Below, piece by piece: positions 43,627 through 51,566 of a stretch of DNA of 64,000 nt. The notes under the pieces were generated by a model that was not told the origin of the DNA, searched no databases, and was given only the letters and a program-made list of their open reading frames with translations. The translations under genes and the position numbers were made by a program. The DNA lies in the NCBI GenBank assembly GCA_003242885.1, contig QKMZ01000003.1, forward strand, positions 620,001-684,000, in the 5' to 3' direction. Position 1 is the first letter of the stretch, and the number at the start of each line of letters is the position of its first letter. The stretch is from Candidatus Melainabacteria bacterium (lineage in GTDB: Bacteria; Cyanobacteriota; Vampirovibrionia; Obscuribacterales; Obscuribacteraceae).

Positions 43627-44388
43627 ATGACTCGAATCGCGGTAGACGTAGGCAACAGCAGAATATCCAGCGCCGTCATAAGCGGTGGCAAGATACTCGA
43701 TATCTGGCACAACGACACACTACTGCCGAAAGACGCAGCCGATGCCATTCTTACCGGCGCACGCGCGCACAAAGCAAAAATCGCGATAGCATCCGTGGTG
43801 CCCGAAGCATCGGACATCATACTAAAGCGTTTGCTGGATGCCGGCGAAGACGCCGTCCAAATCACCACACAGAGTCAGCCGCTCATCACCGGCACATACA
43901 AAACCCTCGGCACCGACAGAGTCGCCAGCGTGTCTGCCGCCATACATATCTTCGGCAAGGGTCGCGGTGCATTCGTAATCGATTGCGGAACTGCCACCAC
44001 TTTCACGGCGGCAAGCGCACAAGGAGTATTCCAGGGGGGCTGGATAACACTTGGTCTCGGACGCACTCTGCGCGCTCTCAATGAGCACACCGACCAACTT
44101 CCGGATTTGACCGGAAAGGTCCGCTCGGTCAATCAACTTTCACCAGGTCATCGCACCGACGATGCAATATTATCAGGCACATTGCTGGCCCATATCGGCA
44201 TTATCAAACAATGGATAGCCACGGCTAAAGCAGTACTACCAGGCGAGCACACCACTGTAATCACAGGTGGTTATGCCAACCAAATTGCACCTTTTCTAAC
44301 TGAGATCGAGCACCTGGCTCCTACGCTAACGCTTTTAGGTATTGACCTTATAGCGAAGGCGGAAGCGGTCCGAGCGGATCGAGATTGA
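43627..44388 (+). CDS. coaX: Type III pantothenate kinase
   Basis: The enzyme phosphorylates pantothenate in the first step of coenzyme A synthesis. The 253-residue protein has the ASKHA motifs IAVDVGNSRI at the start, ASVVPEAS, GTDRVASV, FVIDCGTATTF (phosphate 2 motif), GGWITLGLGRTLRAL and VITGGYAN. These are the CoaX signature and length. It uses no close relatives of CoaA. It follows the amidase gene by 66 bases and overlaps a small ORF on the other strand at its 3' end. Confidence 0.95.
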   Translation: MTRIAVDVGNSRISSAVISGGKILDIWHNDTLLPKDAADAILTGARAHKAKIAIASVVPEASDIILKRLLDAGEDAVQITTQSQPLITGTYKTLGTDRVASVSAAIHIFGKGRGAFVIDCGTATTFTAASAQGVFQGGWITLGLGRTLRALNEHTDQLPDLTGKVRSVNQLSPGHRTDDAILSGTLLAHIGIIKQWIATAKAVLPGEHTTVITGGYANQIAPFLTEIEHLAPTLTLLGIDLIAKAEAVRADRD

Positions 44389-44542
44389 AAATACGTTCTA
44401 ACTCACCTCTGTAATTGAGATTCGTGAGCGCTTCAGGCGAAAACATTTCGTCTTCCCAGTAGCTCGATTCTTTTCCTCTCAATTCCTCAATGCGCTTCTG
44501 AAGGTTCGCCGGAAGGCTATCTTCTTGCATCAATGCCGCCAT
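44348..44542 (-). CDS. Small hypothetical protein (64 residues)
   Basis: The ORF MAALMQEDSLPANLQKRIEE continues LRGKESSYWEDEMFSPEALTNLNYRGELERIFNLDPLGPLPPSL. It looks like a real cytoplasmic protein, acidic with a proline-rich end. AAGG lies ten bases upstream. Its last 41 bases overlap the 3' end of coaX on the opposite strand, which lowers confidence. Function unknown. Confidence 0.5.
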   Translation of the reverse strand: MAALMQEDSLPANLQKRIEELRGKESSYWEDEMFSPEALTNLNYRGELERIFNLDPLGPLPPSL

Positions 44543-45082
44543 TTCTAGTTTTTACCTTGGGAGTGATAGTGGTTTAAATACGCTGCTTTCTTTCTTTTTG
44601 ACCTGTTTTCGTCGGCGGCTCTTTGATTGAACTCGTCAATACGACATACTTCCGCACACTGTTACAGGAGGTTTGGTTATCGCTCAGAGATCCCTGATTT
44701 ATACGGTGGACATACCGATAATTTTGTTTTGATTGATCTCGAAAAGCTTCACCTGAAGCCAGTTTAGCCCGTCTATACAAAAAATGAATGCTTGACTTCC
44801 TTGCTAGTTCTTTAATTGAACTCAAAGATTTTTTGCATATCCTTTCTAGCTATCATCTATTTCGGAAAGCGGCTTGGTCGCTAGTTTCCACGCTTGACAC
44901 GACGCCATATATGGTGGTGTGTTCCCAATCGAAATACAATTGGGTAATCCTGCCACAGTTGCTTCCCTGCAAAGCTTTTCGGGATCGCCTCCGGGGCTTC
45001 CGGCGACTTATCGGACGCGATGCTAAGATGAAATCAGTGCAATACATAGGATAAGTACAAGGCAACCACAGACCAACGACAA
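44543..45082. other. Gene-poor AT-rich stretch
   Basis: About 540 bases that are more AT-rich than their surroundings. No convincing gene is seen. The motif TTGATTGAACTC / TTAATTGAACTC occurs near 44624 and 44812. Possible -10 boxes (TAGGATAAGT near 45050) precede the gene at 45083. Short frames on both strands lack ribosome sites. Confidence 0.4.
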
Positions 45083-45391
45083 ATGAATCTCAAACTTAGA
45101 TTGGAAAAACTCGCCGACAGCCGCGCCTGGGTGCGGTTGCACTTTGCGGACGGAACCACCGTAATTGGGCGGGTTCTGCGCATCGGACACGACTATATCG
45201 AACTAGAGTCTTACGGCGATACTGATAGGCCGCATTCGCGGGATTATTCCAAACACTTGATACCAATGAATTTAGTGAAGATGCTGACGATTGAATCTCC
45301 GCAATTCGCCGAAGCCGAGCGCCGCCGCCTCGACTATCTAGCCACCAGTGAAAGCGCAGAGCGCGAAGAATTCCCGGAATTGGAAGGCTAG
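45083..45391 (+). CDS. Small Sm-like protein
   Basis: The 102-residue protein has WVRLHFADGTTVIGRVLRIG then HDYIELES and HLIPMNLVKMLTIES. This is the beta-strand order of an Sm/Hfq-type or YlxS-like barrel: two long strands, then a short loop and closing strands. A helical charged tail follows. No Sm2 signature as in true Hfq is visible, so the RNA-binding role is only a guess. No Shine-Dalgarno is seen before the ATG, so the gene may be leaderless or coupled. Confidence 0.65.
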   Translation: MNLKLRLEKLADSRAWVRLHFADGTTVIGRVLRIGHDYIELESYGDTDRPHSRDYSKHLIPMNLVKMLTIESPQFAEAERRRLDYLATSESAEREEFPELEG

Positions 45392-45413
45392 TTCTCCACA
45401 AAGAGGCGTGCAA

Positions 45414-46052
45414 TTGGTCGAGAAATACCAACCGGCTGAAGAGAACGGCATCGAATTTGATTTGGACAGCGCACAGGCAGCAAACGAAGCGGCTGAAGAG
45501 GAAGCTGCTGCTGCTGAAGGTTCCAAGTCGTCGCAGGCAAAAGCAAAGGCTGAACCGGCGCCAAATTTAGAGCCATCGACAAGTTTGAAACCTATGGCAT
45601 CAGGTTCAGAGTTGCAACCAAATACGCCACCAGCCCCTTCCAACTCAGCCACTGACGATCCAGAGAAACCACCTGGCGCGGTAGCGAAGTTCTTCGCTGA
45701 TGATGGGCTATTCATGCGATTCATCTGGTGGACGCTGCGAACTGTTTTCTCCTTTTTGATACCACTCGGCATGTTCTACGTATTGCAGAAAAATCCGCAA
45801 CTTGTAGACAGCGCCTACAAGATGATTAAAACAGGAATAGAACCGTATCCGGTACTGTTGAAAGGCGGAATGGCTGCAACTATTGCCATCTTGATCGCAT
45901 CGGTCCCACCGCTGTTTGGCGTGTGGCTCGCGTCCGTTTTATATCGCTTCAAGAGTTTGAAGCCGCTAATTGCTTTTTCGATATGGTTTATCGTGATGTT
46001 TTTCTTCACCACGATATTTGTCGTTGCAGCGCGGTACTTCAGAATAATTTGA
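45414..46052 (+). CDS. Membrane protein with acidic N-terminal region
   Basis: The 212-residue protein has an acidic, Ala/Glu/Pro-rich first 95 residues without a signal peptide. Three transmembrane segments follow (TVFSFLIPLGMFYVL, GGMAATIAILIASVPPLFGVW, PLIAFSIWFIVMFFFTTIFVV). I chose the TTG at 45414 because AGAGG lies seven bases upstream; an in-frame GTG at 45348 would overlap the preceding gene. It begins 22 bases after the Sm-like gene, likely one operon. Family not recognised. Confidence 0.7.
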   Translation: MVEKYQPAEENGIEFDLDSAQAANEAAEEEAAAAEGSKSSQAKAKAEPAPNLEPSTSLKPMASGSELQPNTPPAPSNSATDDPEKPPGAVAKFFADDGLFMRFIWWTLRTVFSFLIPLGMFYVLQKNPQLVDSAYKMIKTGIEPYPVLLKGGMAATIAILIASVPPLFGVWLASVLYRFKSLKPLIAFSIWFIVMFFFTTIFVVAARYFRII

Positions 46053-46056
46053 ACAC

Positions 46057-46076
46057 GGGCGGCATTAATGCCGCCC
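46057..46076. repeat. Dispersed intergenic palindrome
   Basis: GGGCGGCATTAATGCCGCCC is a perfect 20-base palindrome just after the stop of the membrane protein gene. The same 20 bases occur again at 57970-57989. Related hairpins occur at other gene ends in the window. Confidence 0.85.
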
Positions 46077-46254
46077 CTACAGCGGAGATTGTCGGAGCGA
46101 TGCCATTCATCGCCCGGTTATCTCCGTTAAACCAAGCGCTAAACGCCAGCGGCTTCATTGTTTTTTCAATTTCTTGGGAGCCGCAGCGTCTTCGTCGACT
46201 ATTTGAAATTACTGGGAGCGCCGGCGGCTCGCCGGCACCGTTCAAATTTGGAAA

Positions 46255-47214
46255 CTAGTAGTCCTGCTCAAAGACCTTTTTTACGTGTTTTGAAACCGCA
46301 ACCACACGTTCTGACGGCATCAATATTTTTCTCGCGCCGTAAATTGGAACAGGGGAAGTCTCCAATGTTCCGTTGACGTCATAAACATCCGGGTTATAGC
46401 CGTATGCCAAAGTTCGCTCGTTAATTGGAATAGGGACGCCATCATCATTGTCCTGTCCTTTCCAAAGTTTCAAGTGGTGCTCGCAAACAGCAGCAACAAT
46501 CATCGCTGCACATTGAGGATCAAGTAAAGCTCTGATTTCATAGTCAGCTCCTACGTGATTTTTCCGCTCGAAATACTGCCGCAAAATCGGGAATTCGAGC
46601 ACGTAGAGCTTCACTGCATTAATTGAAACCTGCGTATAACCGAAGGTCTGGCTATTGCTTTTAATCACGCCCTTCCGCGCATTCTTGTCGCGTTCAATAT
46701 CGATCGGATCGTAGTAATGAATCTCATTTCCGACAAGCTGCCGCAGCAAACGCGGAGCCCACATATAACGGCTCAAGTCTTTGAACATTGCGGCCGCAGT
46801 CAAAAACGCCTTCGACTCTACCTTTGTACACTCAGCCAACTTTTCCGCTTCTTTGCCACGGAAAGGAAAAACGTACCCTTCTGTTTTGTCGTAGGGCTTG
46901 TTGCCCGCAGTCATGGTGTCGTCCGGGCTCGGCGGTTCGTTTGGATCGCGCTTGAAATAGCGCTCCGCCTTGCGCTCCATATACATGATCGAGTAAAGAC
47001 CTTGCAAGTCTTCAAAATCTTCAGGGCGCGCGTCCTTGGAAATCGCTTTCAGACCGCGATTGAAGGTGTCAGAGGGCGAAGGCATGTCATTATTGGAAGC
47101 AGCCGAAGTTTCAGGCTTCGCTTCACCCGCTTTCTTATCGGCGTCACCGGATGCACCGGCGCCCGGCGAGCCCGATTTGCGTCTGTCTTTCTTTTGGGAT
47201 TCCTCGTCGGCCAT
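46255..47214 (-). CDS. Hypothetical protein, possibly lysozyme-like
   Basis: The 319-residue protein has a low-complexity charged start (about 1-65), then a compact region. The motif SQTFGYTQVSINAVKLYVLE resembles the GxxQ(V/I) loop of lytic-transglycosylase folds, in a helix-rich setting with one HYYDPIDIE stretch before it. No signal peptide is seen, which argues against a secreted enzyme. The frame opens at 47307, but the ATG at 47214 follows GGGGGC. Function unknown; the fold guess is weak. Confidence 0.6.
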   Translation of the reverse strand: MADEESQKKDRRKSGSPGAGASGDADKKAGEAKPETSAASNNDMPSPSDTFNRGLKAISKDARPEDFEDLQGLYSIMYMERKAERYFKRDPNEPPSPDDTMTAGNKPYDKTEGYVFPFRGKEAEKLAECTKVESKAFLTAAAMFKDLSRYMWAPRLLRQLVGNEIHYYDPIDIERDKNARKGVIKSNSQTFGYTQVSINAVKLYVLEFPILRQYFERKNHVGADYEIRALLDPQCAAMIVAAVCEHHLKLWKGQDNDDGVPIPINERTLAYGYNPDVYDVNGTLETSPVPIYGARKILMPSERVVAVSKHVKKVFEQDY

Positions 47215-47411
47215 ATTAAGCCCCCACACCTTGGTCCAATATGCCCAATATAAGGGTCCAGGACTCAAAGTTCCTGAATAGAAGGATACCCGCAAACCCG
47301 CACCCATTGCACTATTGAAAACCCGGTGGCTGCTTAATCCGCATTTTGGGTCGCCAGCGCCGGTTCGCCAAATAACAAAATGTGATTTGATGGATAAACT
47401 GAGGTTTCAGG

Positions 47412-48053
47412 GTGGAAAGGATCATCGTTCAACAGCAAGCGATTCAATTCAAACCGCTAATCACTCTTCGAGTAAGTTCTAGCTCGAAGTTCGAGCGACT
47501 GCGTATTATTCCTACAAGCCTCCCCAAAAAGAAGCTCAATTACATCCTAGAGAATTTAGATATTGCAAAGACGAATGATAATGCAGCACCTTCCGAGAAG
47601 CTTATGCCATGCGGGATGCGCTATCCAGAGCCGATTCGATGCAGACCCAACTTCTTCATTCCGATCCTATATGTCTGCTCGTATATCGCACCATTCTTCA
47701 TTTTGATGATGGTCAACTCAAGCTTGCATGCTATTCCTGGCGTACCTAAGTTGATGCGCCACATACACAATTCCGACTTCGCATTTCCTGTCTTCGGCGA
47801 TGTGGGCATGGGAATCTGCATGCTTTTATTTGTTGGAGCGGTGTTGGCAGCCGGCGTAATCTCAGCAGCGCTTCTAACGAAGTCGACAAAACTGCGAACT
47901 CCAACCAAATTCCTCATTTGGTGTGCGATCGTGTTTTCAGTTTCCTTAACCGAATGCCTTCTCGCGCCACTCGGGCATTACGTCAAGATGCCAAATATGG
48001 ATTACTTGAAGGCGCCAAAGATAAGCACAGCCACGTCTCACCTTCAACAATGA
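47412..48053 (+). CDS. Hypothetical membrane protein
   Basis: The 213-residue protein has a cytoplasmic-like first 75 residues and then three to four transmembrane segments (FFIPILYVCSYIAPFFILMMV, GMGICMLLFVGAVLAAGVISAALL, FLIWCAIVFSVSLTECLLAPL). GTG start, with only a weak GAGG further upstream. It converges with glmU, 15 bases away. Family not recognised. Confidence 0.6.
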   Translation: MERIIVQQQAIQFKPLITLRVSSSSKFERLRIIPTSLPKKKLNYILENLDIAKTNDNAAPSEKLMPCGMRYPEPIRCRPNFFIPILYVCSYIAPFFILMMVNSSLHAIPGVPKLMRHIHNSDFAFPVFGDVGMGICMLLFVGAVLAAGVISAALLTKSTKLRTPTKFLIWCAIVFSVSLTECLLAPLGHYVKMPNMDYLKAPKISTATSHLQQ

Positions 48054-48068
48054 AATCCAAAGTCTGCG

Positions 48069-49511
48069 CTATTTCGCAGCTTCGAGCTTCGCGGCTTCAG
48101 CTTTTCTCTTGCGCTCGTCAGCCCAGCCTTCGTGGTTCTTCTGCGGAACTCGCGTAATAGCCAGCGCCCCCTTAGGAACGGTCTTCGTTACTATGGTTCC
48201 AGCCGCTACAACAGCACCTTCTTCGAGAGTGACCGGTGCGACGAGAACGGAGTTGCTACCAGTTGAGGCGCCATCACATATGGTGGTACGCTCTTTCTTC
48301 TTGGTTATGTGATCGTAGTTTGCAGTGATTGTTCCTGCGCCAATGTTCACGGCAGAACCCAAAGTAGAATCGCCTATATAGCTCAAATGCCCAACACTAG
48401 TCTTGTTGTTGATGATGCTCTTTTTGATCTCAACGAAGTTTCCGATCTTGACATGATCGTGCAATACAGCATGCTCTCTCAATTGAGAGAACGGTCCAAC
48501 CCTGCAGTTCGCGCCGATATCTGAGTTTTGCACGAGCGACTGAGCGACCGTTGAATTGTCTCCAACATGCACAACCCCCTTCATCACGGTGTTCGGTCCG
48601 ATCGTGCATTTTTGGCCGATCTCTATTTCTCCGGTCAAATAGCAGCCCGGCAAAACAACGGTGTCTTTGCCGATTTTGACTTCGGGAGCGATCCATGTCC
48701 CATGCGTATCAACAATCGTGACACCAGATTCAAGCGCTAGGTTATTGACGGTGATGTCGCGCATCAATCGAATCGCTTCAGCAAGTTCCAATCTAGAGTT
48801 GATACCTGCAACTTCGCGCCAATCCGGCACTTTCGCCGATGCTATCTTGTGCGAATTTTTGTGCGCCCAACCAATCACATCAGTAAGGTAATACTCTTTC
48901 TGCTGGTTGTCGTTTTTCAACGTCGACAGCGCAGCTTCAACTTGCGGCCAGGCAAAGCAGTAGATAGCTGGATTGATTTCTTTGATTGCACGTTGAGCTT
49001 CGGTTGCATCTTTGTGCTCGACAATGCCGGTCACTTCGCCCTTCTCGTTGCGCGTAATACGACCGTAGTTTTTCGCATCATCAACATCAGTGGTCAGAAG
49101 AGACACGACAGCTTTGCTCTCGCGATGAGCATCAACCAGAGCCTTCAATGTTGCGCCGGTAAGCAAGGGCGTGTCTGCAACTGAAACGACCAGTGTGCCG
49201 GTAAACTCCTTCAAACTTGGTGCCACCTGCATGAGCGCATGGCCGGTGCCGAGCTGAGGCTTCTGTAAATGAGTGGAGACTGGCGTCGCAGATGGATTGT
49301 CTTGAATGAACTTCTCGACCTGCTCGGCCTCATGCCCGATGACAATGTGGATATGTTCCGGCTTCAGCTCATCACTGGCCGCCATCAACCGGCCCAAAAT
49401 CGTTTTGCCAAGCACTTCATGCAATACCTTTGGCAAGTCCGACTTCATGCGCTTGCCCTGCCCAGCCGCTAGAAGAACGACTCTTGTTCTGTCACCGGAA
49501 CCATCTTTCAT
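48069..49511 (-). CDS. glmU: Bifunctional N-acetylglucosamine-1-phosphate uridyltransferase / glucosamine-1-phosphate acetyltransferase
   Basis: GlmU acetylates glucosamine-1-phosphate and then couples the product to UTP, giving UDP-GlcNAc for peptidoglycan. The 480-residue protein starts with the nucleotidyltransferase signature LLAAGQGKRMKSDLPKVLH, then VSVADTPLL. The C-terminal half is a left-handed beta helix of hexapeptide repeats (IGQKCTIGPNTVMKGVVHVGD) ending with HLSYIGDSTLGSAVNIGAGT, the acetyl-CoA site. The last 30 residues are a charged tail. I chose the ATG at 49511, with AGG eight bases before it; the frame opens at 49616. Confidence 0.96.
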   Translation of the reverse strand: MKDGSGDRTRVVLLAAGQGKRMKSDLPKVLHEVLGKTILGRLMAASDELKPEHIHIVIGHEAEQVEKFIQDNPSATPVSTHLQKPQLGTGHALMQVAPSLKEFTGTLVVSVADTPLLTGATLKALVDAHRESKAVVSLLTTDVDDAKNYGRITRNEKGEVTGIVEHKDATEAQRAIKEINPAIYCFAWPQVEAALSTLKNDNQQKEYYLTDVIGWAHKNSHKIASAKVPDWREVAGINSRLELAEAIRLMRDITVNNLALESGVTIVDTHGTWIAPEVKIGKDTVVLPGCYLTGEIEIGQKCTIGPNTVMKGVVHVGDNSTVAQSLVQNSDIGANCRVGPFSQLREHAVLHDHVKIGNFVEIKKSIINNKTSVGHLSYIGDSTLGSAVNIGAGTITANYDHITKKKERTTICDGASTGSNSVLVAPVTLEEGAVVAAGTIVTKTVPKGALAITRVPQKNHEGWADERKRKAEAAKLEAAK

Positions 49512-49671
49512 ATATACAACCTGCCTGGAACGCCCAAAACAACGGCTTATTATACCGATTTGGGGGGATATGCAGTATGAACGTTGTGGCCAAGAATAGA
49601 AGTAGAGGCGCCGCACCGGCGTCTTCGACTGCGGCTAATTTAATATTGACGTTGCTGGGTGGAAAGACCTT

Positions 49672-50088
49672 ATGTCTAGTGTTGAAAGGGAAATCGCAGA
49701 GCTCGAGGAGCTGCTGCGGCAGGCGGACTTGAAACCAAATCCAAATTTCTTTCAAACTTATTTAGACGACCAAATGGTGCTCATGGTCGACGGCGACATT
49801 TGCTCACCCAAAGCATTCATCGTAGACAAACATCAGCCAAACAAGGCTCAGAAATTCGACCGGGTCGAAGTAACGGACATGAAAATATTAGAGCAAGGCG
49901 ACACGGCGATAGTTACCGGATATGGCAACTATGAAGGACCCGACGGAAGACTGGCGATGAATTTCATGCGCATCTGGGTCAAGAAAGAAGACGGCTGGAA
50001 GATCGTTGCTGGCTCGATGACGCACCTTGATGAAGCTCGGGCAGTGCCAAGTAGTAGCCGCGTAACCGCCGAGATTTCAATTCACTAG
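49672..50088 (+). CDS. SnoaL/DUF4440-type NTF2-like protein
   Basis: The 138-residue protein has the NTF2-like cone order: N-terminal helices (EREIAELEELLRQADL), then a strand with VLMVDGDICSPKAF and later RMNFMRIWVKKEDGWKIVAGSMTHL. The last motif is typical of DUF4440/SnoaL proteins. These proteins bind small molecules; some are enzymes. A purine-rich GGAAAGA precedes the ATG. It is divergent from glmU and converges with the gene at 50108. Confidence 0.8.
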   Translation: MSSVEREIAELEELLRQADLKPNPNFFQTYLDDQMVLMVDGDICSPKAFIVDKHQPNKAQKFDRVEVTDMKILEQGDTAIVTGYGNYEGPDGRLAMNFMRIWVKKEDGWKIVAGSMTHLDEARAVPSSSRVTAEISIH

Positions 50089-50107
50089 TTTCATTCTTAA
50101 CTAGCGA

Positions 50108-51322
50108 CTAGAAATTCATTACCGCATTCATGCAATTAACCAGCGTTTCAAATTTGGTGAACGCCTGCATCTCGCTCGTGATTTCTTGGCTTTCTTTGCT
50201 TTGAACAAACTCTTCATCCACAACACCGAGTTGCGGCGGCGCAAATCCGGGTCCGAAAACAGCGATGCCGGTTTGAACGCGCTCCAGCTGTTGTCCGATC
50301 TTTCTGCAGTTGCAGACGTCGTCAGTGAGCGCGCGCCATTCCTTTGCTTTGCCGGCAATGTCCGGACTGTACTTGTGCAAATCGGACAGAGCCACCATTT
50401 CATCTACGGTCGATTCAGCGTTTTCAAATCTGCACAGCGCCTTTTGCGCTTCCAAACGATCTTCACCCGTGAGGGTTAAAAAGCACTCCGCGATTTCCTG
50501 CTCAAGGCGACTAGCTTGTCGAGCAGCTTCTGTCCAACCTTTCATTTGGAACATTTGCAAATTGCGCTTGCGCAGTTGAGTAATACGCTTACCGAAGGAT
50601 TCCATTTCTTGCGCCGTCAGGTGCAGACCGAACAATGTTATGTGCATCTGGCTGAACTGGCTCATCTCGGCAACCAGCATAGTGGCTTTGTCGAGATCTT
50701 CCGTGTCCATAGCCAGTCGGTAACGAATATAGAGAGGCAAGAGCTTCACGATGTTGAGCTTGGCGATGCGACCGCCGGCGAGAGAATCCTCAAAAATTTG
50801 CAGCTCGCTGCTGATGATCATTGACAGGCGCGCGATTTCATCCTTTCTTATCCGAATGAAGCATTCCTTGTATTCGCTGCTCTCGTGAGACTCTAGGCGT
50901 TGCAGCTCGCCTAGCAAGGCTGCAACCTTGAGTCTTCTGTCCGCTTCCAAACGATTTAACAAAGCGCCCATTCTTTCGAGAGATTTGGTCGCATCAGGCG
51001 ATGGATTGCAAGTTTCGAGCCGACGAAGCGCTTGAATCAATACATCTATATCAGCAGGGCGGAGATCATCGACAAAACGAAGGACTGCCAACAAACCGGC
51101 ATCAGGGCGCGGTCCGCGGTTCGAGCGGTAGCGGTCGTATGCCGAGATGTAGTCGTCGTAGAGTTCCAACACTTGGTCGAGTCTCGCGGCGAGCGCCTGG
51201 CTGAGAATTTCTTGCGTTCGCGTTTCTACAGCCGGCAGACAGACCCTGTCCAACCAGGTTTCAGGGACGCTTGAACCAGTACTAAAGGAAGAAGAAAAAG
51301 CAGCAGAATTTAGTAATTGCAT
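50108..51322 (-). CDS. Helical hypothetical protein
   Basis: The 404-residue protein is almost entirely helical with no signal peptide or transmembrane segment. Stretches such as RRLKVAALLGELQRLESHES and MFQMKGWTEAARQASRLEQE suggest long coiled-coil-like bundles. No known domain is recognised. The ATG at 51322 is the first methionine; the frame opens with TTG at 51364. It is followed upstream by two intergenic hairpins and the large repeat protein, in the same direction. Confidence 0.65.
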   Translation of the reverse strand: MQLLNSAAFSSSFSTGSSVPETWLDRVCLPAVETRTQEILSQALAARLDQVLELYDDYISAYDRYRSNRGPRPDAGLLAVLRFVDDLRPADIDVLIQALRRLETCNPSPDATKSLERMGALLNRLEADRRLKVAALLGELQRLESHESSEYKECFIRIRKDEIARLSMIISSELQIFEDSLAGGRIAKLNIVKLLPLYIRYRLAMDTEDLDKATMLVAEMSQFSQMHITLFGLHLTAQEMESFGKRITQLRKRNLQMFQMKGWTEAARQASRLEQEIAECFLTLTGEDRLEAQKALCRFENAESTVDEMVALSDLHKYSPDIAGKAKEWRALTDDVCNCRKIGQQLERVQTGIAVFGPGFAPPQLGVVDEEFVQSKESQEITSEMQAFTKFETLVNCMNAVMNF

Positions 51323-51511
51323 GGCTTTAGAAACTTTTTGGTGCAGGAGGGGGCGTTGATTCAAAGGTAATCAACAAGAGTTTCAGATTTGTTGCAGGAG
51401 GTGGACCTAAAGATTAATACTGACAACATGAATTTGGCGTGAACGTGCTGCAAAACAGGCCCGCTTGACATTTGCGATTTTTGGGGGCAGTGGCTCCGCA
51501 TAGAGACGTAA

Positions 51512-51556
51512 GGGAGGCACATTTTCCTCCCCGGCAGGGAGGCTCATGCGCCTCCC
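51512..51556. repeat. Two tandem hairpins of the dispersed palindrome family
   Basis: GGGAGG (51512-51517) pairs with CCTCCC (51526-51531). GGGAGGC (51537-51543) pairs with GCCTCCC (51550-51556), loop TCATGC. They lie 11 bases after the stop of the large minus-strand gene, so they may end its transcript. Confidence 0.7.
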
Positions 51557-51566
51557 CTAATGGAAA

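Noticed and set aside
44574..44825. Minus-strand ORF with a repeated SSIKE motif
   Set aside because: TTG start without a ribosome binding site, and the repeat follows directly from the repeated DNA motif in the AT-rich gap.
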